A stretch of 14,210 nt of DNA from Ruminococcaceae bacterium UBA5401 (GCA_002409675.1 DHOB01000008.1:1-14210); one strand, 5' to 3'; positions 1 to 7,619 are shown, counted from the stretch's first letter. Made by a program: numbers and translations. Notes: a model not told the origin generated them from the sequence alone.

Positions 1-713
1 ATGAACCCGTCGAGCGGCGTGAGGCCCATGCTGGTGTCGACGACCCTGCCGTACTGGATGGCGGCGATGGAGGAGCCGTTCCCGATGTGGCAGGTGATCA
101 TCTTGAGGTCTTCGAGCGGGCGGTTCATCAGCTTTGCGCAGTGGTGGCTCACATAGCGGTGCGAGGTGCCGTGGAAGCCGTAGCGGCGGATTTTGTACTT
201 TTCATAGTATTCGTAGGGAATCGCATACAGGTAGGCCTTTTCGGGCATGGTGGCGTGGAACGACGTGTCGAACACCACGCACTGCGGCATCTTTTTGCCG
301 AACACTTCCCGGCACGCGAGGATGGCGTCCGCCTCCGGCTTGTTGTGCAGCGGCGCCAGCGGAATCAGGCTCTGAATCTGGCGGATGACTTCGTCCGTGA
401 CCAGAACGGAGTGGTCAAAAATGGCCCCGCCCTGCACCACCCGGTGGCCGACGGCGCTGATTTCGGAAAGGTCCGAAATCACGCCTTTTTTCGGGTCGAC
501 CAGCGCCTGCGTCACAAGCCGAAAAGCCTGGACGTGGTTTGGAATCGCCCTGGGCGTTTTTTTAGCGGATTCCCCGGCTTTCTGGTATTTGATGAAAGAC
601 TCTTCGGTTCCGATCCTGTCGCAGATGCCCTTCGCCATCATTTTTTCGGTATCCATATCGATCAGCTGATATTTCAAAGAAGAACTTCCTGCATTGATAA
701 CCAGAATTTTCAT
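1..713 (-). CDS. ackA: Acetate kinase, N-terminal 237 codons (runs off left edge)
   Basis: Cytosolic acetate kinase interconverts acetyl phosphate + ADP and acetate + ATP, the last step of the Pta-AckA route that yields ATP in fermentation. Translating the minus strand from the ATG at 713-711 gives an uninterrupted frame to the window edge, opening MKILVINAGSSSLKYQ, the family's N-terminal signature with Asn7. Other family landmarks are GHRVVQGG (about 89-96, with Arg91), FDTSFH (148-153), GFHGTSHRY (179-187) and CHIGNGSS (208-215). Family members are about 400 residues, so roughly 160 C-terminal residues lie outside the window. A GGGGG Shine-Dalgarno-like run sits 7 nt before the ATG. It is transcribed divergently from tmcAL. 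Long open frames on the other strand here are antisense shadows. Identity is very secure; pta is not visible. Confidence 0.97.
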   Translation of the reverse strand, partial: MKILVINAGSSSLKYQLIDMDTEKMMAKGICDRIGTEESFIKYQKAGESAKKTPRAIPNHVQAFRLVTQALVDPKKGVISDLSEISAVGHRVVQGGAIFDHSVLVTDEVIRQIQSLIPLAPLHNKPEADAILACREVFGKKMPQCVVFDTSFHATMPEKAYLYAIPYEYYEKYKIRRYGFHGTSHRYVSHHCAKLMNRPLEDLKMITCHIGNGSSIAAIQYGRVVDTSMGLTPLDGF

Positions 714-900
714 CCATGAACCCCCGTCTGTTGTAATATTGTAGGTAAAATGTCGGTAAAAGAATTTCCGTCCCTTGCAACGGCAGCAGAATCCGTGTAG
801 AATAAAAGGCGGAAAATTATAGCAGGAAAATAATTTAGTTCCATTCAGCATTTATTATAATAATACAAACAGGGTGTAAATTCAAGGAGTTTCGCATAAA
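714..900. other. ackA-tmcAL divergent intergenic region
   Basis: An AT-rich 187-nt spacer between divergent ackA and tmcAL. It holds a good plus-strand promoter (listed separately) and a second plus-strand TATAAT at 856-861 with only a poor -35 (TTTAGT, 834-839). On the minus strand TACAAT (743-738) is a possible ackA -10, but its -35 region is weak. TTGCAA at 775-780 is self-complementary, so it reads the same on both strands. I see no RNA gene, riboswitch or convincing operator. Confidence 0.5.
775..803 (+). promoter_or_regulatory. Candidate sigma-A promoter for tmcAL
   Basis: TTGCAA (775-780), a 17-nt spacer, then TAGAAT (798-803): 4/6 and 5/6 matches to the sigma-A consensus at ideal spacing. 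Transcription would start near 810 and give a leader of about 90 nt before the tmcAL ATG. The perfect TATAAT at 856-861 is an alternative start, but it lacks a good -35. Confidence 0.45.
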
Positions 901-2139
901 ATGAAAACAGCCGGAATTGTGGCTGAGTTTAACCCGTTTCACAACGGCCATCTTTCCCTTTTTCGCCGTCTGAAAGAAAACGGCGCCACGCATCTTGCGG
1001 TGGCCATGAGCGGAAACTTCGTCCAGCGCGGCGAGCCGGCCATCCTCTCAAAATGGGCGCGGGCAAGGCAGGCGCTGCTCTGCGGCGCGGACCTGGTCGT
1101 CGAGATTCCTCTTCCGTGGGCCGTGGCCGGCGCTGAAAAATTCGCGTTCGGCGGGGTGTCCCTGCTGGCCGCCCTCGGCGCCGACGTCCTCGGGTTCGGC
1201 AGCGAATGCGGTTCCGCCGGGCAGCTCCGGAAGGCGTCGGCGGCGCTGGCTTCCCCCCTGCTGCGCCAGGTTCTGCAAAAAGAGCTGAAAAGCGGCGCAA
1301 CCTTTGCCGCCGCCCGTCAGAAAGCGGTCCGGGGGCTTTTCGGCGAAGAGACCGCCGACTTGCTCCGCGGTCCCAACAACATCCTCGGCATCGAATACCT
1401 CAAGGCGATGAAGCGGCTCGGCTCTTCGATGGCCCCTTTCACGGTCAGGCGGGCGGGCGCCGGGCACGACGCTTCCCGCGGAGAGGGGACGTCCGCTTCT
1501 TCGGCCCGGCTGCGCACCCTGATTCGCAGCGGGCGGGACTGCGGGGCGTTTCTGCCCCCGCCCGCCGCCGGCGTTCTGCGGGAAGAGCTGAAAGCGGGCC
1601 GGGCGCCGGCCGGCCTCTCTTATGTGGAGCGCGGCGTCCTCGCAAAGCTGCGGACCATGAGCCGGGAGGATTTTTCCCGGCTGCCGGACCTCAGCGAGGG
1701 CCTGGAAAACCGCATCTACGCCGCCTCCAGACGGGCCGGGGCGCTTTCGGAGCTGTACGGCCTGGCGAAAACGAAACGGTACACGCTCGCGCGTATCCGC
1801 CGAATCGTGCTTTCCGCTTTTCTCGGCATCCGTGCCTCCGACAGCGCCGGCCCCGTGCCGTATCTGCGCGTGCTCGGCATCGGCCGGGGCGGGGCGGCAA
1901 TCCTGAGAAATGCCTCAAAGACCGGCCTTCTTCCCGTGATTTCAAGGCATTCGGAGCTTCCCGCGCTGAACCCGCCGGCTCAAAGAATTCTCCGGCTGGA
2001 GGAAAGGGCCGCCGATTTATATGCCCTCTGCACGCCCGCGGTTCAGCCCTGCGGGCTGGACGACACGGCGGGAGTCGTCACTTTGCCAGATTCCATGGGA
2101 GAAGGTGCGTCAGTTGAAAATTCAGGAAACCGAATTTGA
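901..2139 (+). CDS. tmcAL: tRNA(Met) cytidine acetate ligase (TmcAL/YlbM family)
   Basis: TmcAL makes N4-acetylcytidine at wobble position 34 of elongator tRNA-Met, using free acetate and ATP through an acetyl-adenylate. The 412-residue product matches the family's usual length of about 400. It opens with the nucleotidyltransferase signature GIVAEFNPFHNGH (residues 5-17), whose HxGH-like end marks the HIGH superfamily, followed by MSGNFVQRGEPA (36-47) and the family motif PNNILGIEYLKA (about 158-169). The C-terminal half is helical and Arg/Ala-rich, as expected for tRNA binding. AAGGAG at 884-889 supports the ATG at 901. The 3' end overlaps the next gene, so the two are probably cotranscribed. 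It stands head-to-head with acetate kinase, which produces the acetate it consumes. The annotation is strong; its tRNA substrate is inferred from characterised family members. Confidence 0.93.
   Translation: MKTAGIVAEFNPFHNGHLSLFRRLKENGATHLAVAMSGNFVQRGEPAILSKWARARQALLCGADLVVEIPLPWAVAGAEKFAFGGVSLLAALGADVLGFGSECGSAGQLRKASAALASPLLRQVLQKELKSGATFAAARQKAVRGLFGEETADLLRGPNNILGIEYLKAMKRLGSSMAPFTVRRAGAGHDASRGEGTSASSARLRTLIRSGRDCGAFLPPPAAGVLREELKAGRAPAGLSYVERGVLAKLRTMSREDFSRLPDLSEGLENRIYAASRRAGALSELYGLAKTKRYTLARIRRIVLSAFLGIRASDSAGPVPYLRVLGIGRGGAAILRNASKTGLLPVISRHSELPALNPPAQRILRLEERAADLYALCTPAVQPCGLDDTAGVVTLPDSMGEGASVENSGNRI
2098..2116 (+). promoter_or_regulatory. Ribosome binding site deciding a TTG start
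   Basis: GGAG (2098-2101) runs into AAGGTG (2102-2107), and TTG (2114-2116) follows 6 nt later. The in-frame GTG at 2105 is only 3 nt past GGAG and lies inside the AAGGTG itself, so TTG is the better start. No ATG codon lies in a plausible position: the in-frame ATG at 2021 would begin deep inside tmcAL and encode residues unlike the rest of the protein. Confidence 0.55.
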
Positions 2140-3025
2140 GAATTACGGAAAATGCGTCCGAATCACAAACGGAATCTTGGATGTCGTCGTGACCATTGAT
2201 TTCGGCCCGCGCATAATCTTTCTGGGCTTCAGCGGCCATGCGAACGTCCTGTACGGCGACCGGGAGCGCCGCTATACGCTGCCGCGGAGCAAACCGGAAA
2301 ACGGGACCTTTTATTACTACGGCGGCCACAGGCTGTGGATCAGCCCGGCGCGGGCTTCGGGATTCTATCCCGACAACTCCCCCGTCGTGTACAGCATCCT
2401 GTCGGACAGCGTCTCGTTCCTCGCGCCCAAGCAGAAAACGACGGAGATTCAGGCCGGATTTGAAGTCATGATGGGCGAGGACGCGACGGACATCATGGTC
2501 ATCCACACCGCGAAAAACTGCTCGAAAGAGGCCCGGACTTTCGGCCTTTGGCCCGCGACCATGCTGCCGGGCGGCGGGGTTGCCGTGCTGCCGCAGAATC
2601 CGGACAGCAGCGACGCGCTCCGCCCCAACCGGGCGGTCGTGCTCTGGCCTGGCACCAGAATCCGCGACGGGCGGATTTTTTACGGGGACCGCTTCCTCAC
2701 CGTACGGCACGAAGCGGAAAACGGCGCGCCTTTGAAAATCGGTATCAACAATGTTCTGGGTTGGGCCGCCTATGTGGGCAGGGAGTACACGCTGATGAAG
2801 CGGTACGTTCACAATCCGCAGGCGGCTTACCCGGATTTCGGCTCTTCGTGTGAAATCTGCCTGAAAAAGGATTTTGCGGAGCTGGAATCTTTGAGCCCGC
2901 TGTACCGGGTGGAGCCGGGCGAGACCATCCGGCATGTGGAGAATATTTCCCTGTCCCACACGCGCAACTGCCTGAATCCGACCGACGAAGACGACATCGC
3001 CCATTATTTTGAAACGCTTCAGTAG
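2114..3025 (+). CDS. DUF4380-like beta-sandwich protein, unknown function
   Basis: About 303 residues from the TTG at 2114. I recognise it as resembling DUF4380-type proteins, which have a galactose-mutarotase-like all-beta fold, but no enzymatic role is established. Visible landmarks are ITNGILDVVVTIDFGPRI (residues 17-34), YYGGHRLWISPA (68-79), FYPDNSPV (84-91), LWPATMLPGGGVAVLPQNP in the middle and NVLGWAAYVG further on. The regular beta-strand/turn pattern with GGHRLW and PDN resembles carbohydrate-processing mutarotase folds, so a sugar-related ligand is possible, as inference only. There is no signal peptide or membrane segment, so it is probably cytosolic. It overlaps the last 26 nt of tmcAL in another frame, implying coupled translation. 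It ends before a strong shared terminator. A start at GTG 2105 would add three residues. Confidence 0.6.
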   Translation: MKIQETEFENYGKCVRITNGILDVVVTIDFGPRIIFLGFSGHANVLYGDRERRYTLPRSKPENGTFYYYGGHRLWISPARASGFYPDNSPVVYSILSDSVSFLAPKQKTTEIQAGFEVMMGEDATDIMVIHTAKNCSKEARTFGLWPATMLPGGGVAVLPQNPDSSDALRPNRAVVLWPGTRIRDGRIFYGDRFLTVRHEAENGAPLKIGINNVLGWAAYVGREYTLMKRYVHNPQAAYPDFGSSCEICLKKDFAELESLSPLYRVEPGETIRHVENISLSHTRNCLNPTDEDDIAHYFETLQ

Positions 3026-3050
3026 AAATCCAACGCAAAAGAAAACCCGA

Positions 3051-3088
3051 CAGAAAATTCCGGCGCCAGACGACGCCGGAATTTTCTG
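3051..3088. terminator. Bidirectional intrinsic terminator between convergent genes
   Basis: A perfect 15-bp inverted repeat, CAGAAAATTCCGGCG (3051-3065) and CGCCGGAATTTTCTG (3074-3088), with an 8-nt loop. It lies between the stop of the DUF4380-like gene (3025) and the stop of the DUF2207 gene (3101), which converge on it. Read on the minus strand it is followed by TCGGGTTTTCTTTT, a reasonable U tract. On the plus strand the downstream AGTTTAT is weaker, though the A-rich/T-rich base of the stem helps. It probably ends both transcripts. Confidence 0.85.
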
Positions 3089-3100
3089 AGTTTATGGGAC

Positions 3101-5086
3101 TCAGCGGACACCTCCGCCGCCACCGCCGCCGAAGCCTCCGCCGCCGCCGGAAAAACCGCCTCCGCCGAAGCCACCGCCGCCAAAGCCGCCGAAGCCTCCG
3201 TTTCCGAAGCCGCCCCCGTTCGCCGGCGGATGGGCGAGCCGCGTGGCGGCCCGGCCGATATCGCCCAGAGAAATCCCGAGCGATTCCCCGAATCCGCCGC
3301 CGCGCAGAAATCCGCCGCCGAAATAATGCGGCCAGAACATATAGTACAGAAAGCCGGCCGCAGGGTCGAAATCCGGCACGGCGTCGCCGGAAAGCTGCGG
3401 ATAGACGAGCTTGAGCTGGGCGCAGACTTCCTTTGAAATTCCCATCATCGTGGCATAGACAAGGTATTCTTCCCAAAGGGAAAGCTGCGGCACGCCGTAC
3501 TCCGTCATGCGGGAAAATTCGAGCATGTATTTCCGCAGACCGTTCCAGACGGCCAGGTCGCGCTCGCCTTTCTCGGTCAGCTTCATCTTGGCGGAGCCGG
3601 CCGCAAGCAGCAAAATTCCGCCCGCGACCAGCGAAAGCGGCAGGTAGACCATCAGCGCCCCCTGCGCGCCGGTCACCATGAAAAGCGCCGCGGCCGCGAC
3701 AAACAAAGCCACGCCCGCAAATTTCAGGGCGCCGTAACCGGCCGGCCTTTCGCGGAAATAGCCTCTGCCGGTGATTTCGCGCTGAGAAGCGGCCCAAAAT
3801 TCTTCCATGGACCGGCTCACGGAGCGGCAGTGCGCTTCGGCGTACTGCCGAAACTGCTTCATGGTAAATGAATTCTGGAATTCGGCCGCGGCCCCGGAAA
3901 TCATCTGGTAAAAAACCGTTTCGCTCTCCGAGAGCGGTCCTTTCCCTTCCTTTTCGACCGACTCCACGGCAAAATCCCTGCCCGTATTCCGAAAGCGCAC
4001 GTAACCCTTGCGCGCAAGGCTCAGGAGCGTGGCGCTGAGCGCGCGGTTCTTTTCTTTTTCGCCGAGACCGCCCCTGTAAAAATAGTAGAGGTTGGCGACC
4101 CCGGCCGGACTGTTGCCCGGTGGAATATCCCGGGTGTACTCCCCCACTTCCACGCGGATGCGCCTGTTTTTGCGCCTGGCCCAGAAAAACAGGAGCAGGG
4201 AACCGACCAGCGCCGCGACCGCCCCGGCGGCGTCCACCACGCCGAGGACATATTCGCGGTTCGCCTGCTCCGCTGCCCGGTCGGCGTCCCGCTGCTCTTC
4301 GCCTTTGATTCTGGACAGCGCGGCACCGGACGTTTTTCTGGCGGAAAGCGGAAACAGCCGGGTCGGCGCGCAGACCCGGATTTCGACGGAAGTTTCCGCA
4401 GGAATCCCTTCCGCGGAAAAATTGACGCGGTCAGTGGTATTTTTCTGTATTTCACTGCTGCGGACGTCCGTATGCAGCCAGGCCCACAGACTGCTGCCGA
4501 GCTTTCCCCCCCGGGGGAGGAAGACCGTTCCCTGAAGGCGCTCCACCGGCATCCCGAAATTCTTCGGAAGAACGAACAGGTAAATCTCCGCGGTGTCGCT
4601 GTAAACGTGCACCAGGTTGCGGATGGTATAGGTCAGCGTGAAAGTGCGGACCCCTGCCTCGACGGGCGGCATGAACCAGCCCAGCTCCGTCGTGCCGCCC
4701 GACTGATGGCGGTAGCATTTGCCGGCCATTTCGTCCCCGGCGACATTTTCCGGGTCGACGTCCCCAGCATAGGAATAGGAAATTTTGCGGTCGTTGTCAT
4801 AGACGGCCGGCTCCGAGATTCCATCCGCTTTGTCGGGGTCGTCGGACAGAGCGAAATACAGATTCCGGTAAGGTCTTCCCCTGTCCTCCAGCCGGACCTT
4901 CCAGGTCTGCCTGACGGTGACGTCGCCGTTTTGGGCGGGGCGGATTTCGACGCCGAGGTTTTCCATTGCCGCTTTTCCGGACTGAGCCGCGCCGGCCGGC
5001 GCTTTCGCCGGGAAGGTGCAGACAGCCAGCGCCAGCGCGGCCGCAAAGAAAAGCCGAAAGGCCTTCGTCCATTTTCGATTCAGCAT
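3101..5086 (-). CDS. DUF2207 membrane protein with Gly-rich tail
   Basis: A 661-residue predicted exported membrane protein of the DUF2207 family, commonly encoded beside LemA; the molecular function is unknown. An N-terminal signal peptide (hydrophobic residues about 10-24) precedes an extracytoplasmic beta-rich domain (about 40-240, with TWKVRLEDRGRPYRNLYF). A transmembrane helix follows at about 284-303, closed by the positive stop RRKNRR, then a cytoplasmic helical region (about 310-450). A two-helix hairpin at about 455-497 follows, then a conserved segment with WEEYLVYATMMGISKEV (538-554). The last 40 residues are almost all Gly and Phe, ending GGGGGGGVR, a feature seen in many DUF2207 proteins. 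GGGG lies about 5 nt before the ATG. It starts 21 nt after lemA and is the last gene of the minus-strand operon. Confidence 0.88.
   Translation of the reverse strand: MLNRKWTKAFRLFFAAALALAVCTFPAKAPAGAAQSGKAAMENLGVEIRPAQNGDVTVRQTWKVRLEDRGRPYRNLYFALSDDPDKADGISEPAVYDNDRKISYSYAGDVDPENVAGDEMAGKCYRHQSGGTTELGWFMPPVEAGVRTFTLTYTIRNLVHVYSDTAEIYLFVLPKNFGMPVERLQGTVFLPRGGKLGSSLWAWLHTDVRSSEIQKNTTDRVNFSAEGIPAETSVEIRVCAPTRLFPLSARKTSGAALSRIKGEEQRDADRAAEQANREYVLGVVDAAGAVAALVGSLLLFFWARRKNRRIRVEVGEYTRDIPPGNSPAGVANLYYFYRGGLGEKEKNRALSATLLSLARKGYVRFRNTGRDFAVESVEKEGKGPLSESETVFYQMISGAAAEFQNSFTMKQFRQYAEAHCRSVSRSMEEFWAASQREITGRGYFRERPAGYGALKFAGVALFVAAAALFMVTGAQGALMVYLPLSLVAGGILLLAAGSAKMKLTEKGERDLAVWNGLRKYMLEFSRMTEYGVPQLSLWEEYLVYATMMGISKEVCAQLKLVYPQLSGDAVPDFDPAAGFLYYMFWPHYFGGGFLRGGGFGESLGISLGDIGRAATRLAHPPANGGGFGNGGFGGFGGGGFGGGGFSGGGGGFGGGGGGGVR
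3107..3220 (-). repeat. Gly/Phe-rich low-complexity coding repeat
   Basis: An imperfect triplet array of CCGCC/GCCGAA-type units seen on the plus strand. It encodes residues about 623-659 of the DUF2207 protein, as runs of two to seven glycines separated by Phe, Asn or Ser. The reading frame stays open and the array ends just before the stop codon. Such tails are common in DUF2207 proteins, but their length is likely to vary between strains by slippage. Confidence 0.8.
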
Positions 5087-5107
5087 AAAGCCCCTTTCCG
5101 GAAGCGG

Positions 5108-5665
5108 TTAAAATTTGACCTGCGGAACCGTCCTCGTGGCTTCTTCCGTCTGAAAGTAGGGCTTTTCAGCAAAGTGGAAGCCGGAGGCGACGATGCTGGA
5201 CGGGAACCGTCTGACGGATTCGTTGTACCGCATGACCGTGTCGTTGTAAAACTGGCGTGCAAAAGCGATTTTCGACTCAATGTCCTGCAGCTGCCTCTGC
5301 AGGTCCAGAAAGTTCTGGTCGGCCTTCAGGTCCGGGTAATTTTCCGCCGTGGCAAACAGGTTTACGATTGCCCGGGACAGAGCCGTGTTGTTTTTCATGG
5401 CTTCTGCCGGCGTTTTGGAGTTCATGGCGGCGCTGCGCCACCGGGTCACTTCTTCAAACGTCGATTTTTCATGCGCGGCGTATCCCTTGACCGTTTCGAC
5501 CAGATTCGGGATGAGGTCGAACCGTTTTTTCAGCTGGACGTCGATCTGCGACCAGCCGTTGTCCACCCGAACGGAAAGGGAAATCAGCCTGTTGTAAGCG
5601 GAAACCGCCCACAGGACCACAATCAGAACGATACCGAGAATAACTGCCCATGGAATCCAGCTCAT
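5108..5665 (-). CDS. lemA: LemA family protein
   Basis: A 185-residue LemA protein: one N-terminal membrane helix (residues about 5-23) followed by a helical-bundle domain. Family hallmarks are YNRLISLSVRVDNGWSQIDV (24-43), KKRFDLIPNLVETVKGYAAHE (46-66), FATAENYPDLKADQNF (about 104-119) and QDIESKIAFARQFYNDTVMRYN (about 127-148). Length is typical at about 185-200. The function is not firmly known; LemA proteins are linked to envelope quality control and are usually encoded next to TPM- or DUF2207-type membrane proteins, as here. A near-ideal AAGGAGG lies about 6 nt upstream of the ATG. It starts 22 nt after rex and is followed 21 nt later by the DUF2207 gene, so the pair probably works as a membrane unit on the same transcript. 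Confidence 0.95.
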   Translation of the reverse strand: MSWIPWAVILGIVLIVVLWAVSAYNRLISLSVRVDNGWSQIDVQLKKRFDLIPNLVETVKGYAAHEKSTFEEVTRWRSAAMNSKTPAEAMKNNTALSRAIVNLFATAENYPDLKADQNFLDLQRQLQDIESKIAFARQFYNDTVMRYNESVRRFPSSIVASGFHFAEKPYFQTEEATRTVPQVKF

Positions 5666-5687
5666 TTTTTTCCTCCTTAGCGGGAAT

Positions 5688-6374
5688 TTACCGCGGCGAT
5701 TTGGCGGAAACCGCGGAATGCGGCGAGAACTGACGCTTGGGGACGGAATTGGTGATGCGGTAGCAGAGGGTCATCAGGCTGTCGTTCAGGTGGACGTTTT
5801 CCACCAGGGTGTCCGGATATTTCAGGGTGATGTCGTAATGGCTGAAATTCCAGAAATTCCGGATTCCGATGCTGTACAGCCGGTCGGCGAGACTTTCGAC
5901 GGCGCCGCGCGGAACGCAGAGCACCGCCATCACGGGGATGTTCTGCCTGCAGAAATCCTCCAGCGTGGCCACGTTCTGCACGGTCAGACGGCCGAGTTTT
6001 TCGCCGATTTTTTCCGGCGAATTGTCGAACGCGCCGATCAGCTGGAACCCTTCCGCGCGGAAAGACATGTGGAGCGCGATGGCCCGGCCGAGGTTCCCGG
6101 CACCGAGCAGGATGGATTTATAGCTGTTGGAAAGGCCCAGAATTTTCCCGATTTCTTCGCACAGCTGGCCGACCATATAGCCGTACCCCTGCTGCCCGAA
6201 GCCGCCGAAGCAGTTCAGGTCCTGCCGGATTTGAGACGCGGTGAGGCCGAGCTTTTCAGAAAGCTCGGTCGAAGAAATCCTGGTGACCCCGTCTTCTTTC
6301 AGATGGAACAGGAACCGGTAATACCGCGGCAGCCGCCGAATCACCGACATGGATATGTTTTCACGTTTTGGCAT
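5688..6374 (-). CDS. rex: Redox-sensing transcriptional repressor Rex
   Basis: Rex represses fermentative and respiratory genes when NAD+ is high and leaves DNA when NADH rises. The 228-residue product has the full family layout: an N-terminal winged helix (about 1-80) with SVIRRLPRYYRFL (10-22) and the recognition segment QIRQDLNCFGGFGQQGYGY (48-66), then a Rossmann NAD(H) domain with GAGNLGRAIA (91-100), GAFDNSP (114-120) and the dimer-swap helix near the C-terminus. The last 20 residues are a short extension. GGGAGG 8 nt before the ATG fixes the start. It lies 33 nt after icd and 22 nt before lemA, inside the aconitase operon rather than alone. A Rex-like operator at this operon's promoter (10481-10498) suggests autoregulation. 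Identification is secure; the target list is inferred. Confidence 0.96.
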   Translation of the reverse strand: MPKRENISMSVIRRLPRYYRFLFHLKEDGVTRISSTELSEKLGLTASQIRQDLNCFGGFGQQGYGYMVGQLCEEIGKILGLSNSYKSILLGAGNLGRAIALHMSFRAEGFQLIGAFDNSPEKIGEKLGRLTVQNVATLEDFCRQNIPVMAVLCVPRGAVESLADRLYSIGIRNFWNFSHYDITLKYPDTLVENVHLNDSLMTLCYRITNSVPKRQFSPHSAVSAKSPR

Positions 6375-6407
6375 ACGAAATTCCTCCCAACCTTTAAAAG
6401 CCGCCTT

Positions 6408-7619
6408 TTAGACCAGCTTTTGGAGCCTTTGATTGACCTGATTTAAAAACTCCACTGTATCCACTGCGGTTTTATTCGGCAAAGTTGAAATTCTGGCCAG
6501 GTCGCCCGTCATGACTCCGTCTTCAATGGTCTGAACGGCGGCCCGCTCCAACTGCTCGGCAAAGCGCGCAAGCCGAGGCGTCCGGTCCAGTTCGGCGCGC
6601 TTCCTGAGGGCGCCCGTCCAGGCGAACAGAGTCGCCATGGAATTGGTGGACGTCCTTTCTCCCCTGCGGTATTTATAGTAATGGCGCTGCACCGTGCCGT
6701 GCGCGGCCTCGTACTCATAGGCGCCGTCCGGCGAAACCAGGACGCTGGTCATCATGGCCAGGCTCCCGAACGCCGTGGCGACCATGTCGCTCATCACGTC
6801 GCCGTCATAGTTTTTGCAGGCCCAGATGAACCCGCCCTCCGAGCGGACGACCCGGGCCACGGCGTCGTCTATCAGCGTGTAAAAATAGGTGAGGCCGGCG
6901 GCCTCGAATTTTGCGCGGTATTCCGTTTCATAAAGCTCCCGGAAGACATCCCGGAACCGGCGGTCGTATTGCTTGGAGATGGTGTCTTTGGCGGAAAACC
7001 AGAGGTCCCGCTTGGTGTCCAGCGCATACTGAAAGCAGGATTTGGCGAAGCTGCGGATGCTCCGGTCAAGATTATGCTGCCCCAAAATAACGCCGGGAGT
7101 ATCAAAATTGTGAATCAGCTCGCGCTCTTCAGTCCCGTCCGCTTTTGTCACGACCAGCTCCGCCTTTGCGCCGGCCGGAACGGTCCTCTCGACGGCGCGG
7201 TACAGGTCGCCGTAAGCGTGCCTGGCAATGGTGATCGGCTTCTTCCAGCGGGGAATCAGCGGCGCGACGCCCTTTACCAGAATCGGCGTGCGGAAAACCG
7301 TCCCGTCCAGAATCGCGCGGATGGTGCCGTTCGGGGATTTCCACATTTTTTTCAGGCCGTATTCCTTCACGCGGTCGGCGTTCGGGGTTATGGTGGCGCA
7401 CTTGACGCCCACGCCGTACTTTTTCGTCGCGTTCGCCGCGTCGACCGTCACCCGGTCATCCGTCGCGTCCCGGTTTTTCAGCCCCAGGTCGTAGTATTCC
7501 GTTTTGAGGTCGATATAGGGGCACAGAAGGATCTCCTTGATTTTCTTCCAGAGCACGCGCGTCATTTCGTCCCCGTCCATCTCGACCAGCGGGGTTTTCA
7601 TCTTGATTTTTTCAGACAT
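6408..7619 (-). CDS. icd: NADP-dependent isocitrate dehydrogenase, eukaryote-like type
   Basis: Oxidative decarboxylation of isocitrate to 2-oxoglutarate with NADPH formation. The 403-residue product belongs to the homodimeric IDH subfamily that includes human IDH1/IDH2, not the E. coli type. Substrate-site landmarks are ATITPNADRV (75-84), WKSPNGTIR (93-101), GTVFR (106-110) and ARHAYGDLYR (132-141); this last holds the Arg equivalent to human R132. Metal-site aspartates occur in TLIDDA and in NYDGDVMSDM (270-279). AAHGTVQRHYYKY (305-317) keeps the Arg-His pair that binds the 2'-phosphate of NADP, so NADP use is expected. It starts at ATG 7619 with GGAGG 8 nt upstream, 20 nt after the TraX-like gene. 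With acn it forms the citrate-to-2-oxoglutarate arm, likely for glutamate synthesis and NADPH. Confidence 0.96.
   Translation of the reverse strand: MSEKIKMKTPLVEMDGDEMTRVLWKKIKEILLCPYIDLKTEYYDLGLKNRDATDDRVTVDAANATKKYGVGVKCATITPNADRVKEYGLKKMWKSPNGTIRAILDGTVFRTPILVKGVAPLIPRWKKPITIARHAYGDLYRAVERTVPAGAKAELVVTKADGTEERELIHNFDTPGVILGQHNLDRSIRSFAKSCFQYALDTKRDLWFSAKDTISKQYDRRFRDVFRELYETEYRAKFEAAGLTYFYTLIDDAVARVVRSEGGFIWACKNYDGDVMSDMVATAFGSLAMMTSVLVSPDGAYEYEAAHGTVQRHYYKYRRGERTSTNSMATLFAWTGALRKRAELDRTPRLARFAEQLERAAVQTIEDGVMTGDLARISTLPNKTAVDTVEFLNQVNQRLQKLV

Noticed and set aside
856..861. Perfect TATAAT as the main tmcAL promoter
   Set aside because: The matching -35 region (TTTAGT) is poor, whereas the upstream pair TTGCAA/TAGAAT has correct 17-nt spacing; kept only as an alternative.
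3107..3220. Regular short repeats suggesting a CRISPR-like array or satellite
   Set aside because: Unit length is only codon multiples, there are no distinct spacers, and the frame encodes the Gly-rich tail typical of DUF2207 proteins.
4472..5680. A plus-strand open frame of about 402 codons across DUF2207 and lemA
   Set aside because: It runs opposite two well-supported genes, has no ribosome site and shows no family motif.
6395..6410. Small hairpin TAAAAG-CCGC-CTTTTA at the end of icd, before rex
   Set aside because: Only a 6-bp AT-rich stem with no T run on the minus strand, so it is unlikely to terminate before rex.
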